Shown: positions 17,734-26,081, numbered from the stretch's first letter. The stretch is DNA of 64,000 bases from Bizionia argentinensis JUB59 (GCF_000224335.1 NZ_AFXZ01000050.1:1-64000), one strand, 5' to 3'. The notes: generated from the sequence alone by a model not told the origin. Program-made: numbers and translations.

Positions 17734-18408
17734 CTATTTAACTTCAAAGTCAAAAAATGTTTTTGGAAACGGTTCACCACGCAGCGTAAAGTGCCACCAC
17801 TCTTTTGGATAATTACGAAAACCATGCTTTTTCATAACGGTTTGCAATAACTGACGATTCTTCTTTTGAACAGTGGTTAAATTGTTATGCGCTGTCCAAG
17901 ACGATTCACCAAAAAAATCGAACGGACTCCCCATATCCAAAGGTTCCATGGTATTAGCATCAATAATAGTTAAGTCTACTGTACTTCCACGACTATGTCC
18001 CGATCGTGAAGCAATATAACCGTCACCAAACAAGCGCTTCTTTTCTACTTCTGGATAGAATTCTGATTTCATGCACGTATCATCAAGATCTTTGGCCCAT
18101 CTAATAAAATGATTAACCGCACGTTGTGGTCGATAAGCATCGTAAACCCGCAGACATAAGTTTTGGTCAGACAATTCATCCTGCACCTTTTTTAATGCTT
18201 TAGCAGTCGCTTTCGAGACGATTAATGTATTTGCATGATATCCTGTAATAGTATCTCCAACAAAATTATGAGTTGAATAGTAACGTAATTCTACATCAAT
18301 ATTAGGAATTATAGTTTTGGCATACACAAATCCTTCTGGTAAGGTTTGGTTTTGAGCAAACGATAAGCTGGACAAGACCAGCATCAATAAAAGTATTTTG
18401 TTTTTCAT
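17734..18408 (-). CDS. Exported D-Ala-D-Ala dipeptidase (VanX/DdpX, peptidase M15D)
   Basis: 224 residues from the ATG at 18408 (a TTG two codons upstream is the alternative). After the signal peptide (KILLLMLVLSSLSFAQ) comes the M15D zinc peptidase: DAYRPQRAVNHF, the ligands SGHSRGSTVD (H138, D145) and EWWH (catalytic E203, ligand H206). All catalytic residues are present. Family members split free D-alanyl-D-alanine. Outside vancomycin clusters they recycle peptidoglycan dipeptide in the periplasm, which fits the signal peptide and the absence of van genes. It is divergent from the AlkB-like gene with a 32-base gap holding both promoters. Confidence 0.9.
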   Translation of the reverse strand: MKNKILLLMLVLSSLSFAQNQTLPEGFVYAKTIIPNIDVELRYYSTHNFVGDTITGYHANTLIVSKATAKALKKVQDELSDQNLCLRVYDAYRPQRAVNHFIRWAKDLDDTCMKSEFYPEVEKKRLFGDGYIASRSGHSRGSTVDLTIIDANTMEPLDMGSPFDFFGESSWTAHNNLTTVQKKNRQLLQTVMKKHGFRNYPKEWWHFTLRGEPFPKTFFDFEVK

Positions 18409-18440
18409 AATCAATCTACTAATTTAGAGAAAAATAACTG

Positions 18441-19040
18441 ATGGACTTATTTTCTTCTGATAAAACTGAATTTCATTTGCCGCAAGCTGAATTAATATAT
18501 ATTCCACATTTCTATAATCCACTTGAAGCCAATAAATTATTTAAAAAATTAAAAGAAACCTGCGTTTGGCAACAAGATACTATTACTATTTTTGGAAAAA
18601 CGCATTTACAACCGCGACTTACAGCATTGTATGCTAACAATGAAAAAAGCTACTCCTGCTCCAATATTACAATGTTACCGAAAAAGTTTACTCCAGATCT
18701 ACAGGAAATGAAGGTCGCTATAGAAAAAGTGGCACATACAGATTTTACATCGGTATTATTAAATCGTTATAGATCGGGAAGCGATAGCAATGGATGGCAT
18801 GCCGATAATGAAAAGGAATTGGGAAAAAAACCTATAATTGCGTCCTTAAGTTTCGGTGCGCCAAGATATTTTCATTTCAAACATCGAACCCTTAAAAATG
18901 AAAAACATAAATTGCTTTTAGAATCTGGCAGTTTATTAATAATGGCGGGACAAATGCAAGAGTATTGGCTACATCAAATACCCAAAACTAAAAAAGAGAT
19001 TGGCGAACGTATTAATCTAACCTTTAGAAAAATTATATAA
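18441..19040 (+). CDS. AlkB-like Fe(II)/2-oxoglutarate dioxygenase
   Basis: 199 residues. The iron-binding set is complete: H120 and D122 in NGWHADNE, H178 in WLHQIPKT, and 2-oxoglutarate contacts NRYRSG (about 108-113) and R190/R196 in GERINLTFR. This is the ALKBH2/3-like bacterial AlkB type, which oxidatively removes 1-methyladenine and 3-methylcytosine from DNA or RNA. Start at the ATG 27 bases from the divergent dipeptidase gene; no SD is seen. No ada or ogt gene is nearby. Confidence 0.9.
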   Translation: MDLFSSDKTEFHLPQAELIYIPHFYNPLEANKLFKKLKETCVWQQDTITIFGKTHLQPRLTALYANNEKSYSCSNITMLPKKFTPDLQEMKVAIEKVAHTDFTSVLLNRYRSGSDSNGWHADNEKELGKKPIIASLSFGAPRYFHFKHRTLKNEKHKLLLESGSLLIMAGQMQEYWLHQIPKTKKEIGERINLTFRKII

Positions 19041-19046
19041 CAAAAA

Positions 19047-19070
19047 AACCAAGGTCCCTCAACCTTGGTT
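19047..19070 (+). terminator. Terminator of the AlkB-like gene
   Basis: 9-bp stem AACCAAGGT (19047-19055) with ACCTTGGTT (19062-19070), 6-base loop, A-run before and T-rich sequence after. It lies 7 bases past the stop. Confidence 0.75.
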
Positions 19071-19401
19071 TATTGTATCTGCTTTTTATGTTGTTTGTTT
19101 TAGTATTACTAGTTTCTACGACATCTTGCAAATATTAATTAATCCATCGCCTAAAAACCATATTTTTTAGAACAATTCAAATGTAAAAATTAGAATGAAA
19201 ATATCGGTTAAAACGCTTATATTTTCGCTGTAATGCATTAAACTTTAACATTTATAAGTAAAAGACACCGATTTGCAGTTTAAAAACTATAAAACATTAT
19301 GATTTAATCTTGACTTAAAAATTAAACTCATATATCATAACAAGTAAATTTACGTTATCTACTTAATTTAGCTATTTTGCATGAATTCAACACTATTTAT
19401 T
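19071..19401. other. AT-rich gene-free stretch
   Basis: No gene, repeat or RNA was recognised. The last part contains TATTTTGC (19373-19380), a one-base-short version of the TAnnTTTG -7 box. It is properly placed for the next gene if that gene starts at 19402. Confidence 0.4.
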
Positions 19402-20325
19402 ATGAGATTATACTATTCACTTTTATGGCTTTTTTTCACACTACCAACTATAGCTCAAGACGCTACAAGCGTGGAAAAAGATTTAGTTATTTCTCAATTT
19501 GTAGATGGTACTTTATTAGTCCCAACGGTAGATAATAAAAACATTTTGGCCATTATAATTGGCGATTACGGTCCAACGGATAGAAATGGGAACCAGAACT
19601 TTCAGAAAAACAATAGTTTAAAAAAAATAGCTAATGGCTTATCTAAACATGGCATCAGCTCCTTTCGCTATGATAAACGTATTGTTAAGCAAATTTTAAA
19701 AGGACACGTAAATACCCGCATAAGTTTTGACGATTTTGTTGCCGATGCTAAAGCAGTTTTAAATCATTTTGTAAAACAACAAACATATAGCGCCATATAT
19801 ATTATAGGTCACGGACAAGGAAGTCTGGTTGGTATGCTAATAAGCCATGAAGATGTTACTGGTTTTGTTTCATTGGCGGGTTCGGCAAAATCGATAGACC
19901 AAGTGATTATGGAACAAATAAAACAAACCGCTCCTGGTTTAGTTCCCGATGCACAAAGTGCTTTTGATGTTTTAAAATCTGGAAAAACAACCACTAATTT
20001 TCCGTCAGCATTGTCCAATATTTTCAGTTTAAACACACAGAGCTTTATGAGCAGCTGGATGCAACATAATCCCTTGGAGATTTTAAAAACCTTAAACATA
20101 CCTGTTTTAATAGTTAACGGCACGAAAGATTTGCAGGTATCTACAGATGAAGCGAATCAACTTCAAACAGTATCAGAAAAAAATACGTTCAAATTGATTA
20201 CAAAAATGAACCATGTTCTTTTTATTATTGAAGGTGGTGATCTTGAAAATTCTAAATCGTATAATGAATCGTACAGACCGTTATCACCAGAACTCATGGA
20301 AGCCTTGATTGCTTTTATTAAATAA
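19402..20325 (+). CDS. Secreted alpha/beta-hydrolase homologue lacking the nucleophile Ser (probable pseudoenzyme)
   Basis: 307 residues from ATG 19402, which starts the signal peptide directly (MRLYYSLLWLFFTLPTIAQ). ATG 19381 is the alternative but sits on the -7 box. It is a paralogue of the hydrolase at 21673 (shared DRNGNQ, FRYDKR, GxxNTR/LR, PLEI/PSKEI, VNGTKDLQV, KMNHVL). The nucleophile elbow is GHGQGS, not GHSQGS: the codon at 19813-19815 is GGA. The oxyanion-loop motif IHGSG of the paralogue is IGDYG here. Acid and His positions remain. The protein probably keeps the fold but not the esterase-type activity. It is separated from the SPFH gene by a terminator-like hairpin. Confidence 0.8.
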   Translation: MRLYYSLLWLFFTLPTIAQDATSVEKDLVISQFVDGTLLVPTVDNKNILAIIIGDYGPTDRNGNQNFQKNNSLKKIANGLSKHGISSFRYDKRIVKQILKGHVNTRISFDDFVADAKAVLNHFVKQQTYSAIYIIGHGQGSLVGMLISHEDVTGFVSLAGSAKSIDQVIMEQIKQTAPGLVPDAQSAFDVLKSGKTTTNFPSALSNIFSLNTQSFMSSWMQHNPLEILKTLNIPVLIVNGTKDLQVSTDEANQLQTVSEKNTFKLITKMNHVLFIIEGGDLENSKSYNESYRPLSPELMEALIAFIK

Positions 20326-20353
20326 TATTTAAGAACTACATATTACTACAAAA

Positions 20354-20386
20354 AAGAAAAGCACTCTAAAAAAGAGCGCTTTTCTT
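20354..20386 (+). terminator. Terminator-like hairpin after the first hydrolase paralogue
   Basis: AAGAAAAGCACTCT pairs with AGAGCGCTTTTCTT (one A-C mismatch). The downstream arm itself supplies T's. It is 30 bases after the stop at 20325. Confidence 0.55.
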
Positions 20387-20568
20387 ACTAACCAACCAAA
20401 AATATGAAATGTTATTGCTTTTCAATTAAAGTAACCACACTTTAATCAAAGTTATGTTGCAATAACATTAAATATGATTTCAATAGTCGTGCCAAAAATG
20501 ATTTGCGTGATAAAATCTTTATACATATCTTTATGATGTCATTTTAATATCATAACAAATCATATACT

Positions 20569-21429
20569 ATGAAAGAAGAGAAACTTATTGTCCCAGCAAA
20601 CGGCTATATCATGCTATTTGTATTCCTTGTATTGTTTTTTGGCAGCATTGCTATTGCTATATTAACTCAAAACGGTAGTTACGCCACCATAATTATATTA
20701 GCGCTATTACTTGCGCCAGGCTTTATTATGGTACAACCTAATGGATCGCGTGTATTATTATTGTTTGGAAAATATGTTGGAACTATTAAACAGAATGGAT
20801 TCTATTGGACCAACCCATTTTACACTAAAAACAAAATCTCATTGCGAGCAAGTAATTTCGACAGTGAGCGCTTGAAGGTTAATGACAAACTAGGAAATCC
20901 TATCATGATTAGTACTATTTTGGTTTGGCGCGTTCAAAACACCTACAAAGCAGCTTTTGATGTTGATAATTATGAAAGCTTTGTGCGTGTACAAACTGAT
21001 GCAGCCGTGAGAAAATTAGCTAGCATGTATCCTTATGATAATTTTGCTGATGAAGGCCTGGATGAAGATATTACACTTCGCTCTAGTTTGAATGAAGTAA
21101 GTATTGCTTTAGAAAAGGAAATAGACGAACGTTTATCAATAGCCGGTATTGAAGTATTGGAAGCCCGAATCGGTTATTTGGCTTATGCCCAAGAAATTGC
21201 CAATGCCATGCTAAAACGTCAACAAGCGACTGCCATTGTTGCTGCCAGACATAAAATTGTAGAAGGCGCTGTGAGTATGGTTGAAATGGCTCTTAATGAA
21301 TTAAGCAAGAAAAATATTGTGGAATTAGATGATGAACGCAAAGCTGCCATGGTTAGTAACTTAATGGTAGTTTTATGTGGTGATAAAGATGCATCGCCCG
21401 TTCTAAATACTGGAACATTGAATCTTTAA
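20569..21429 (+). CDS. SPFH (band 7) domain membrane protein
   Basis: 286 residues. Two hydrophobic segments (about 12-34 and 37-52) anchor the N-terminus. The SPFH domain follows (NGSRVLLLFGKYVGTIKQNG, then ISLRASNFDSERLKVNDKLG, ILVWRVQN and DAAVRKLASMYP) and then a helical stretch (about 180-245, EIANAMLKRQQATAIVAARH) that drives oligomer formation in this family. SPFH proteins build scaffolds in membrane microdomains and often hold proteases or other enzymes. Downstream in the same direction are a DUF4177 micro-protein, a hydrolase and an Arc/RHH-like protein, with short gaps suggesting one operon. Confidence 0.88.
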   Translation: MKEEKLIVPANGYIMLFVFLVLFFGSIAIAILTQNGSYATIIILALLLAPGFIMVQPNGSRVLLLFGKYVGTIKQNGFYWTNPFYTKNKISLRASNFDSERLKVNDKLGNPIMISTILVWRVQNTYKAAFDVDNYESFVRVQTDAAVRKLASMYPYDNFADEGLDEDITLRSSLNEVSIALEKEIDERLSIAGIEVLEARIGYLAYAQEIANAMLKRQQATAIVAARHKIVEGAVSMVEMALNELSKKNIVELDDERKAAMVSNLMVVLCGDKDASPVLNTGTLNL

Positions 21430-21511
21430 AGTTTTTTCACTCTTAAATTTGCCTCAAATTATATTAAATTAAAATTTGAATTACCAAAAAGCTTAAGAAT
21501 ACACATCACAC

Positions 21512-21670
21512 ATGAAAGAATATAAAATTATTGTGCCAAAATTAGGGTTTACAAACCGCATGCAAAATTTAGAAGATTTACTCAATCAATATGGTCGTGA
21601 AGGCTGGAAAGTTATTCACATTGCTCCAAACTGGGCAAATATTGCATTGGAACGTAACAAAAACAGATAA
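21512..21670 (+). CDS. DUF4177-like micro-protein (52 aa)
   Basis: ATG 21512 to TAA 21668-21670. The sequence (MKEYKIIVPK, then LEDLLNQYGREGWKVIHIAP, then NIALERNK) is the compact beta-alpha-beta-beta pattern of DUF4177, with the conserved NQYGREGWKV core. DUF4177 proteins are tiny domains of unknown function, often encoded near membrane genes. It starts 82 bases after the SPFH gene and ends 2 bases before the hydrolase ATG, so the three are probably co-transcribed. Confidence 0.8.
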   Translation: MKEYKIIVPKLGFTNRMQNLEDLLNQYGREGWKVIHIAPNWANIALERNKNR

Positions 21671-21672
21671 TT

Positions 21673-22608
21673 ATGAAAAAACAATATCTATTATTGATTT
21701 TGATTTGCTTCGGACAATCCGTTTTAGCGCAAACATTCATTACCGCAGAAGACATTATGCTTAAAAATGACAGCATCATTCTTCCCGGCACACTCACGTA
21801 CAACAAGACGTTAAAACAACAACCTTTAGTTATTTTCATTCATGGATCTGGCAATGTAGACCGAAATGGAAACCAATTAGGTTTAACAAGTGCTAACTAT
21901 ATAAAACAATTAGCAGATAGTTTAAACCAAAGTGACATTGCTTTTTATAGATATGATAAACGTTCGGCAAATTGGTTAAACTTACGTTTTATGATGAAGG
22001 ATTTAAATTTTGTTCGTTTTGTTGATGATGCTAAAATTGCCATCAATCATTTTAAAAATGACGAAAGGTTTTCAAGTATTACGCTTATCGGTCACAGTCA
22101 AGGTTCATTAGTTGCTATGCTTGCAATATCTGAAGCGGTTGATAAATATGTTTCTTTAGCGGGACCAGCAGAATCTGTGGATGTTGCTATGGTTAAACAA
22201 TTAAAAATGCAGAATGACACACTAGGGATTAAAGCTGAAGCACATTTTAAAGAACTTCGTGAATCAGGAACTATAGAAAAAGTGGATCCAGAATTAGCTG
22301 CCTACTTTCCGAAACAAAATCAATTGTTTTTTAATTCTTGGATGACTTTTACTCCTTCTAAAGAAATCAAAAAACTTAACATTCCTATTCTAATACTAAA
22401 TGGTGATAAAGATTTACAAGTTTTTGAAAGTGATGCGGAGACATTACATGAAGCAAATCCGAATTCAAAATTGGTAATAATCCCGAAAATGAATCACGTT
22501 TTAAAACGAATTGATGTTGATGAAGATAATGAAAAATCATATAAAACAGCTGACTTTCCGTTATCAGAAGTACTAATTAAAACCCTTGAAACATTTATAA
22601 ATCAGTAG
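21673..22608 (+). CDS. Secreted alpha/beta hydrolase
   Basis: 311 residues with a signal peptide (YLLLILICFGQSVLAQ). The hydrolase fold is complete: oxyanion motif FIHGSGNVDRNG (about 55-66), nucleophile elbow GHSQGS (Ser142), acid in LNGDKDLQV (about 247) and His in PKMNHVL (about 275). It is similar to BAAT/dienelactone-type or YqhA-like serine hydrolases acting in the periplasm; the substrate is unknown. It starts 2 bases after the DUF4177 gene and ends 1 base before the Arc/RHH-like gene. A paralogue without the nucleophile is encoded 1.3 kb upstream. Confidence 0.85.
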   Translation: MKKQYLLLILICFGQSVLAQTFITAEDIMLKNDSIILPGTLTYNKTLKQQPLVIFIHGSGNVDRNGNQLGLTSANYIKQLADSLNQSDIAFYRYDKRSANWLNLRFMMKDLNFVRFVDDAKIAINHFKNDERFSSITLIGHSQGSLVAMLAISEAVDKYVSLAGPAESVDVAMVKQLKMQNDTLGIKAEAHFKELRESGTIEKVDPELAAYFPKQNQLFFNSWMTFTPSKEIKKLNIPILILNGDKDLQVFESDAETLHEANPNSKLVIIPKMNHVLKRIDVDEDNEKSYKTADFPLSEVLIKTLETFINQ

Positions 22609-22609
22609 T

Positions 22610-22795
22610 ATGTCCAAGAAAAAAGCCTTTGCATTACGAATAAATGAAGAGATGCTCAAAGCCGTTGAAAAATGGGCTTCAGATGAATTCCGAAGTACCA
22701 ATGGTCAGATTGAGTGGATGCTTACGCAATATATAAAAGAACATAATCGAGAACCAAAATCTAAAAAAAACACAACTAATAAAAGCGACTCCTAG
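22610..22795 (+). CDS. Arc/ribbon-helix-helix-like small protein
   Basis: 61 residues. The KAFALRINEEMLKAVEKWAS start (about residues 5-24) and RSTNGQIEWMLTQYIKE (about 28-44) form a strand followed by two helices, as in Arc/MetJ ribbon-helix-helix DNA-binding proteins. A charged tail (KSKKNTTNKSD) follows. It is the last gene of the SPFH-DUF4177-hydrolase cluster and could be an autoregulator; operator sites were not found. The stop codon lies inside the following terminator hairpin. Confidence 0.8.
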   Translation: MSKKKAFALRINEEMLKAVEKWASDEFRSTNGQIEWMLTQYIKEHNREPKSKKNTTNKSDS

Positions 22796-22808
22796 AGTTG
22801 CTTTTTTT
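22784..22808 (+). terminator. Terminator of the SPFH cluster
   Basis: 8-bp stem AGCGACTC (22784-22791) and GAGTTGCT (22795-22802, one G-T pair), triloop, then a run of T's. It overlaps the last codons of the RHH-like gene. Confidence 0.8.
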
Positions 22809-22850
22809 AAACCTTAATTTTTGTATTTTGCAGCTTCAAATTAACCAATC

Positions 22851-24158
22851 ATGCAAGAACCTATTTTCACCAACGACACGATTGTCTTTGGATTATTAAT
22901 GCTTACACTCGGATTCATTTTTTATACAGAATCCATAAAAACAGGTTTTTGGCCTAAATTTTACAAAATTGTCCCCGGTTTGTTTATGGCCTACATGTTA
23001 CCCGCTGTACTAACAACATCAGGACTAATTGCTCCAGAATGGGAAACCGTTAACGAAGCTGGCGAAATAACCAAAGAAAGTACAAGCTTATATTATATGG
23101 CCAGTAGGTACCTATTACCTGCCGCTTTGGTCTTAATGACATTAAGCATCGATTTAAAAGCTGTATTTAATTTAGGATGGAAAGCCTTGGTTATGTTTAT
23201 AACAGGAACCGTTGGTATAGTTATTGGCGGTCCTATTGCGATTATTTTAATATCTATGGTTTCGCCGGAAACAGTTGGAGGTGCTGGTCCTGATGCCGTT
23301 TGGCGTGGACTTTCTACTTTAGCTGGTAGTTGGATTGGCGGTGGTGCAAACCAAACAGCCATGTTAGAAATTTATGGATATAACCAATCTGAATACGGAA
23401 AAATGGTATTTGTCGATATAGTCGTTGCCAATATTTGGATGGCGATTATTTTAATTGGCATAGGTCGATCTAAAGCTATTGACAAGTGGTTAGGCGCAGA
23501 CAATACGGCTATAGAAGCCTTAAAAGAAAAAGTGTCTTCTTTTGAACAAAGCGTGAAACGAAATCCATCCTTATCCGATATTATGATTATCGTAGCCATT
23601 GCTTTTGGAACCGTAAGTGCGGCCCACATAGGTGCCGGTATTTTAGCCCCATTTTTTACAGATGTTGTGGGTAATATAGAATCGCAGACCTTAAGAAACA
23701 CATTCACTTTTTTAGATTCTCAATTCTTTTGGATGATTAGTATTGCAACTATAATTGCCGTTTTACTATCTTTTACCAAAGCCAAAAATTACGAAGGTGC
23801 GGGGGCAAGTAAATATGGTTCTGTATTTATTTATATTTTAGTTGCTTCCATTGGTATGAAAATAGATTTAGCCGCTATTTTTGATAATCCAGGCTTGATT
23901 GCTGTTGGATTAGTTTGGATGACTATCCATGCGGTTCTACTTATTATTATCGCTAAAATTATTAAAGCGCCTTATTTCTTTTTAGCAATAGGAAGTCAAG
24001 CCAATGTTGGTGGTGCCGCCTCTGCTCCAATTGTTGCAGCAGCTTTTCACCCATCGCTAGCAACGGTTGGCGTTATTTTGGCTGTATTTGGCTATGCCAT
24101 TGGAACCATTGCTGCCATTGGTTGTACAATTTTAATGCGATTAGCAGCCGTCGGTTAG
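22851..24158 (+). CDS. DUF819 family membrane protein
   Basis: 435 residues with about eleven to twelve transmembrane segments. The conserved DUF819 stretch is present: GGAGPDAVWRGLSTLAGSWIGGGANQTAM, then VDIVVANIWMAI and GGAASAPIVAAAFHPSLATVGVILA. The two glycine-rich hairpins and inverted-repeat architecture suggest a transporter, as proposed for the YjcL-like family. The substrate is unknown. A TATTTTG element about 25 bases before the ATG resembles a -7 box. It is followed by a lipoprotein gene 50 bases downstream. Confidence 0.88.
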   Translation: MQEPIFTNDTIVFGLLMLTLGFIFYTESIKTGFWPKFYKIVPGLFMAYMLPAVLTTSGLIAPEWETVNEAGEITKESTSLYYMASRYLLPAALVLMTLSIDLKAVFNLGWKALVMFITGTVGIVIGGPIAIILISMVSPETVGGAGPDAVWRGLSTLAGSWIGGGANQTAMLEIYGYNQSEYGKMVFVDIVVANIWMAIILIGIGRSKAIDKWLGADNTAIEALKEKVSSFEQSVKRNPSLSDIMIIVAIAFGTVSAAHIGAGILAPFFTDVVGNIESQTLRNTFTFLDSQFFWMISIATIIAVLLSFTKAKNYEGAGASKYGSVFIYILVASIGMKIDLAAIFDNPGLIAVGLVWMTIHAVLLIIIAKIIKAPYFFLAIGSQANVGGAASAPIVAAAFHPSLATVGVILAVFGYAIGTIAAIGCTILMRLAAVG

Positions 24159-24208
24159 TATTTAAACAATAATTATAAGATATTAGTGCCCTAAAATTAT
24201 AAAAAACA

Positions 24209-24898
24209 ATGAAGAATTTACTCCTAATATTTGGTCTTTTACTTATCGTTTCTTGCGGCAAAGAACAACATGACTTAACGGTTAAAGGAACAATTAAAGA
24301 TTTAAAAAAAGGTACTTTATACTTGCAGAAGTTTCAAGATTCATCTTTTATTATCATTGATTCCTTGATTATTAATGGTGATTCCAATTTTGAACTTCAT
24401 GCCAACTTGGATTCTCCTGAAGTATTTTTCCTTCGTTTGAATAAAACGAATTCAGACGCTTACGGTAAAATTCCTTTTTTCGCAGATAAAGGTGTAACGG
24501 TAATAAATACATCAGTAAAAGACTTCTCTCTTAACCCTGAAATTAAAGGATCTAAACAACACGTTGTTTTTGAAGAGTATTTTAAAATGATGGATCGCTA
24601 TAATAATAAGAATCTAGATCTTATTAAAGCCGAATTCGATGCTAAAAATGATACTATTTTAATAGCAGCAAACAACAAAGCCTATCAAAATCTTATAAAA
24701 AGCAGATATTTATATACAGTTAACTTTGCTATTAAACATAAAGATAGTGAAGTAGCACCATATCTTGCCCTAACGGAAATTTACGATGCACAAACAAAAT
24801 GGTTAGATACCATTAATAATTCCTTAACGCCAGAAATAAAAGCGTCTAAATACGGTAAAGAATTAGATGTGTTTATTAAGGATAGAAAAGCAAATTAA
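24209..24898 (+). CDS. DUF4369 lipoprotein
   Basis: 229 residues. A lipoprotein signal (LLLIFGLLLIVSCGK, Cys at 16) is followed by a DUF4369 domain: LTVKGTIKDLKKGTLYLQKFQDSSF, IIDSLIINGDSNFELHANLDSPEVFFL, then FFADKGVTVI. In Bacteroidota this domain usually precedes a thioredoxin-like AhpC/TSA domain. Here the second half is helical (DRYNNKNLDLIKAEFDAKND and so on) and ends before any thioredoxin CxxC motif, so it is the short form. It is exposed on the periplasmic or outer face. Function is unknown. Confidence 0.8.
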   Translation: MKNLLLIFGLLLIVSCGKEQHDLTVKGTIKDLKKGTLYLQKFQDSSFIIIDSLIINGDSNFELHANLDSPEVFFLRLNKTNSDAYGKIPFFADKGVTVINTSVKDFSLNPEIKGSKQHVVFEEYFKMMDRYNNKNLDLIKAEFDAKNDTILIAANNKAYQNLIKSRYLYTVNFAIKHKDSEVAPYLALTEIYDAQTKWLDTINNSLTPEIKASKYGKELDVFIKDRKAN

Positions 24899-24970
24899 AT
24901 TCGGTTTAAACTTCAGTCTGAAGATTTTATTTAAGGTAAGTTTTTTATCGTGAAATCCATTTTGTAAAAT

Positions 24971-25560
24971 TATGATAATCAAATCATTTACTTTATACAC
25001 TGCGCTATCATCTTGTAGTGTGCGCTTCTCATAACATCATAGCGCAACCAAATAAAGGTGATATCTAAAAGTTTCTATAGGCATAGGATTTAGTTTCTCA
25101 TTTGCAGAAGAATCTAATGTTTACGTCACGAGATTTTATGGACAAGCTGAATATGTGTATGGCATACTAAATGGTTTGGTGTGAAATCCTATGCTGGATT
25201 TATTTTGACTTCCAAAGACAAAAATGATGATTAAGAAACAGCTTTAGAATATGAAGTTACAACTAATACGTTCTTAATTGGAAGTAAAATACGTATTGCA
25301 ACACCTATTCCTTATGTTGCGCCTTAATTTGAAATTGGTATTGGCGCTTCAATTGGCTCATTTAAAAATATAACACTTTAACCAACATTGATAAAACGGA
25401 GTCGTTCTACATATTCCCCTCGCCATTGGATTGGCAATTAGCCCTAACCATGACTTTGAAATTGAATTCACTTATTATACTTCCACCAAACAATCGAACA
25501 AACTGCAGGAGCGGCGGATATCGGTTTTTAGCTTCCTTTATAAAACATTATCTTATACTC
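24971..25560 (+). pseudogene. Decayed outer-membrane beta-barrel protein gene
   Basis: A long block of barrel-like sequence broken by at least three in-frame TAA codons and frameshifts. One frame reads VSIGIGFSFSFAEESNVYV then RFYGQAEYVYGILNGLV. It shifts to KWFGVKSYAGFILTSKDKND-stop-ETALEYEVTTNTFLIGSKI, RIATPIPYVAP-stop-FEIGIGASIGSF, then a further stop, and shifts again to PLAIGLAISPNHDFEIEFTY. Alternating polar/hydrophobic beta strands and aromatic girdles are those of a small outer-membrane porin-like barrel. The beginning (signal peptide region near 24971) is also disrupted. It cannot make a functional protein. Confidence 0.85.
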
Positions 25561-25635
25561 TATAGAAGTAATCAGGCTTCCTAAATATAAATCTGTAGAA
25601 TTTAGGATTCACAAAGTAAACTGTATTGTATAAAA

Positions 25636-25671
25636 CAAAAAAACTCCAAACTATTTCTAGTATTGGAGTTT
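25636..25671 (-). terminator. Terminator downstream of tRNA-Thr
   Basis: AAACTCCAA (25641-25649) pairs with TTGGAGTTT (25663-25671). On the minus strand it is followed by a T-run, ten bases beyond the tRNA 3' end. Confidence 0.75.
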
Positions 25672-25680
25672 AAACTTAAG

Positions 25681-25754
25681 AGCCGATAGAGGGACTCGAA
25701 CCCACGACCTGCTGATTACAAATCAGCTGCTCTAGCCAGCTGAGCTACATCGGC
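25681..25754 (-). tRNA. tRNA-Thr (anticodon TGT)
   Basis: Cloverleaf read on the minus strand: acceptor GCCGATG/TATCGGC, D arm GCTC-GAGC, anticodon stem GCTGA/TCAGC with loop TTTGTAA (anticodon TGT), T arm with GTTCGAGTCC. CCA is not encoded. It differs from the second copy at 43972-44045 by one base in the acceptor stem (G-T pair here, G-C there). Confidence 0.95.
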
Positions 25755-25811
25755 AAAACAAGATGCAAATATAATCCTGAAAATTGTATTTGCAACTATA
25801 TTTATGTTTTT

Positions 25812-26081
25812 TTATCCTAGTTTGTTGATTTTTTCAATTAATGCACGTCCTTTTTCTTCAAGTTCCGTATTAATTGCTTTAAAGTGCGCTTTTTTATCTT
25901 CTACACCTCTATCGTTTACTTTTACAATTAATGTATCAAACGTTACAATAGCTTCGTCAATAATTGCTTCACTCTTTTTAGTATCTTTGTCTGTGTTCGT
26001 GTATTCCCAAACATAAACTGCTTCAATAATATCACCTAAAACATAATTGATGTCCTTTTTTAGGTCTCTCTTATTTGCCAT
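25812..26081 (-). CDS. Small helical protein of unknown function (89 aa)
   Basis: A soluble, charged, helical protein: ANKRDLKKDINYVLGDIIEAVYVWEYTN, then KKSEAIIDEAIVTFDTLIVKVNDRGVEDKKAHFKAIN and KGRALIEKINKL. There is no signal, membrane segment or known motif. The regular heptad-like spacing of Ile/Leu/Val suggests a helical bundle. Proteins of this appearance are conserved in Flavobacteriaceae, but I know of no function. It is downstream of manA on the same strand with a 96-base gap and probably has its own promoter. Confidence 0.65.
   Translation of the reverse strand: MANKRDLKKDINYVLGDIIEAVYVWEYTNTDKDTKKSEAIIDEAIVTFDTLIVKVNDRGVEDKKAHFKAINTELEEKGRALIEKINKLG

Noticed and set aside
24971-25560. 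Possible stop-codon reassignment (TAA as sense) in the barrel-like sequence
   Set aside because: All intact genes in the window, including prfC, rpoB and tuf, end at standard stops and keep full-length frames; frame switches in the same region also point to decay.
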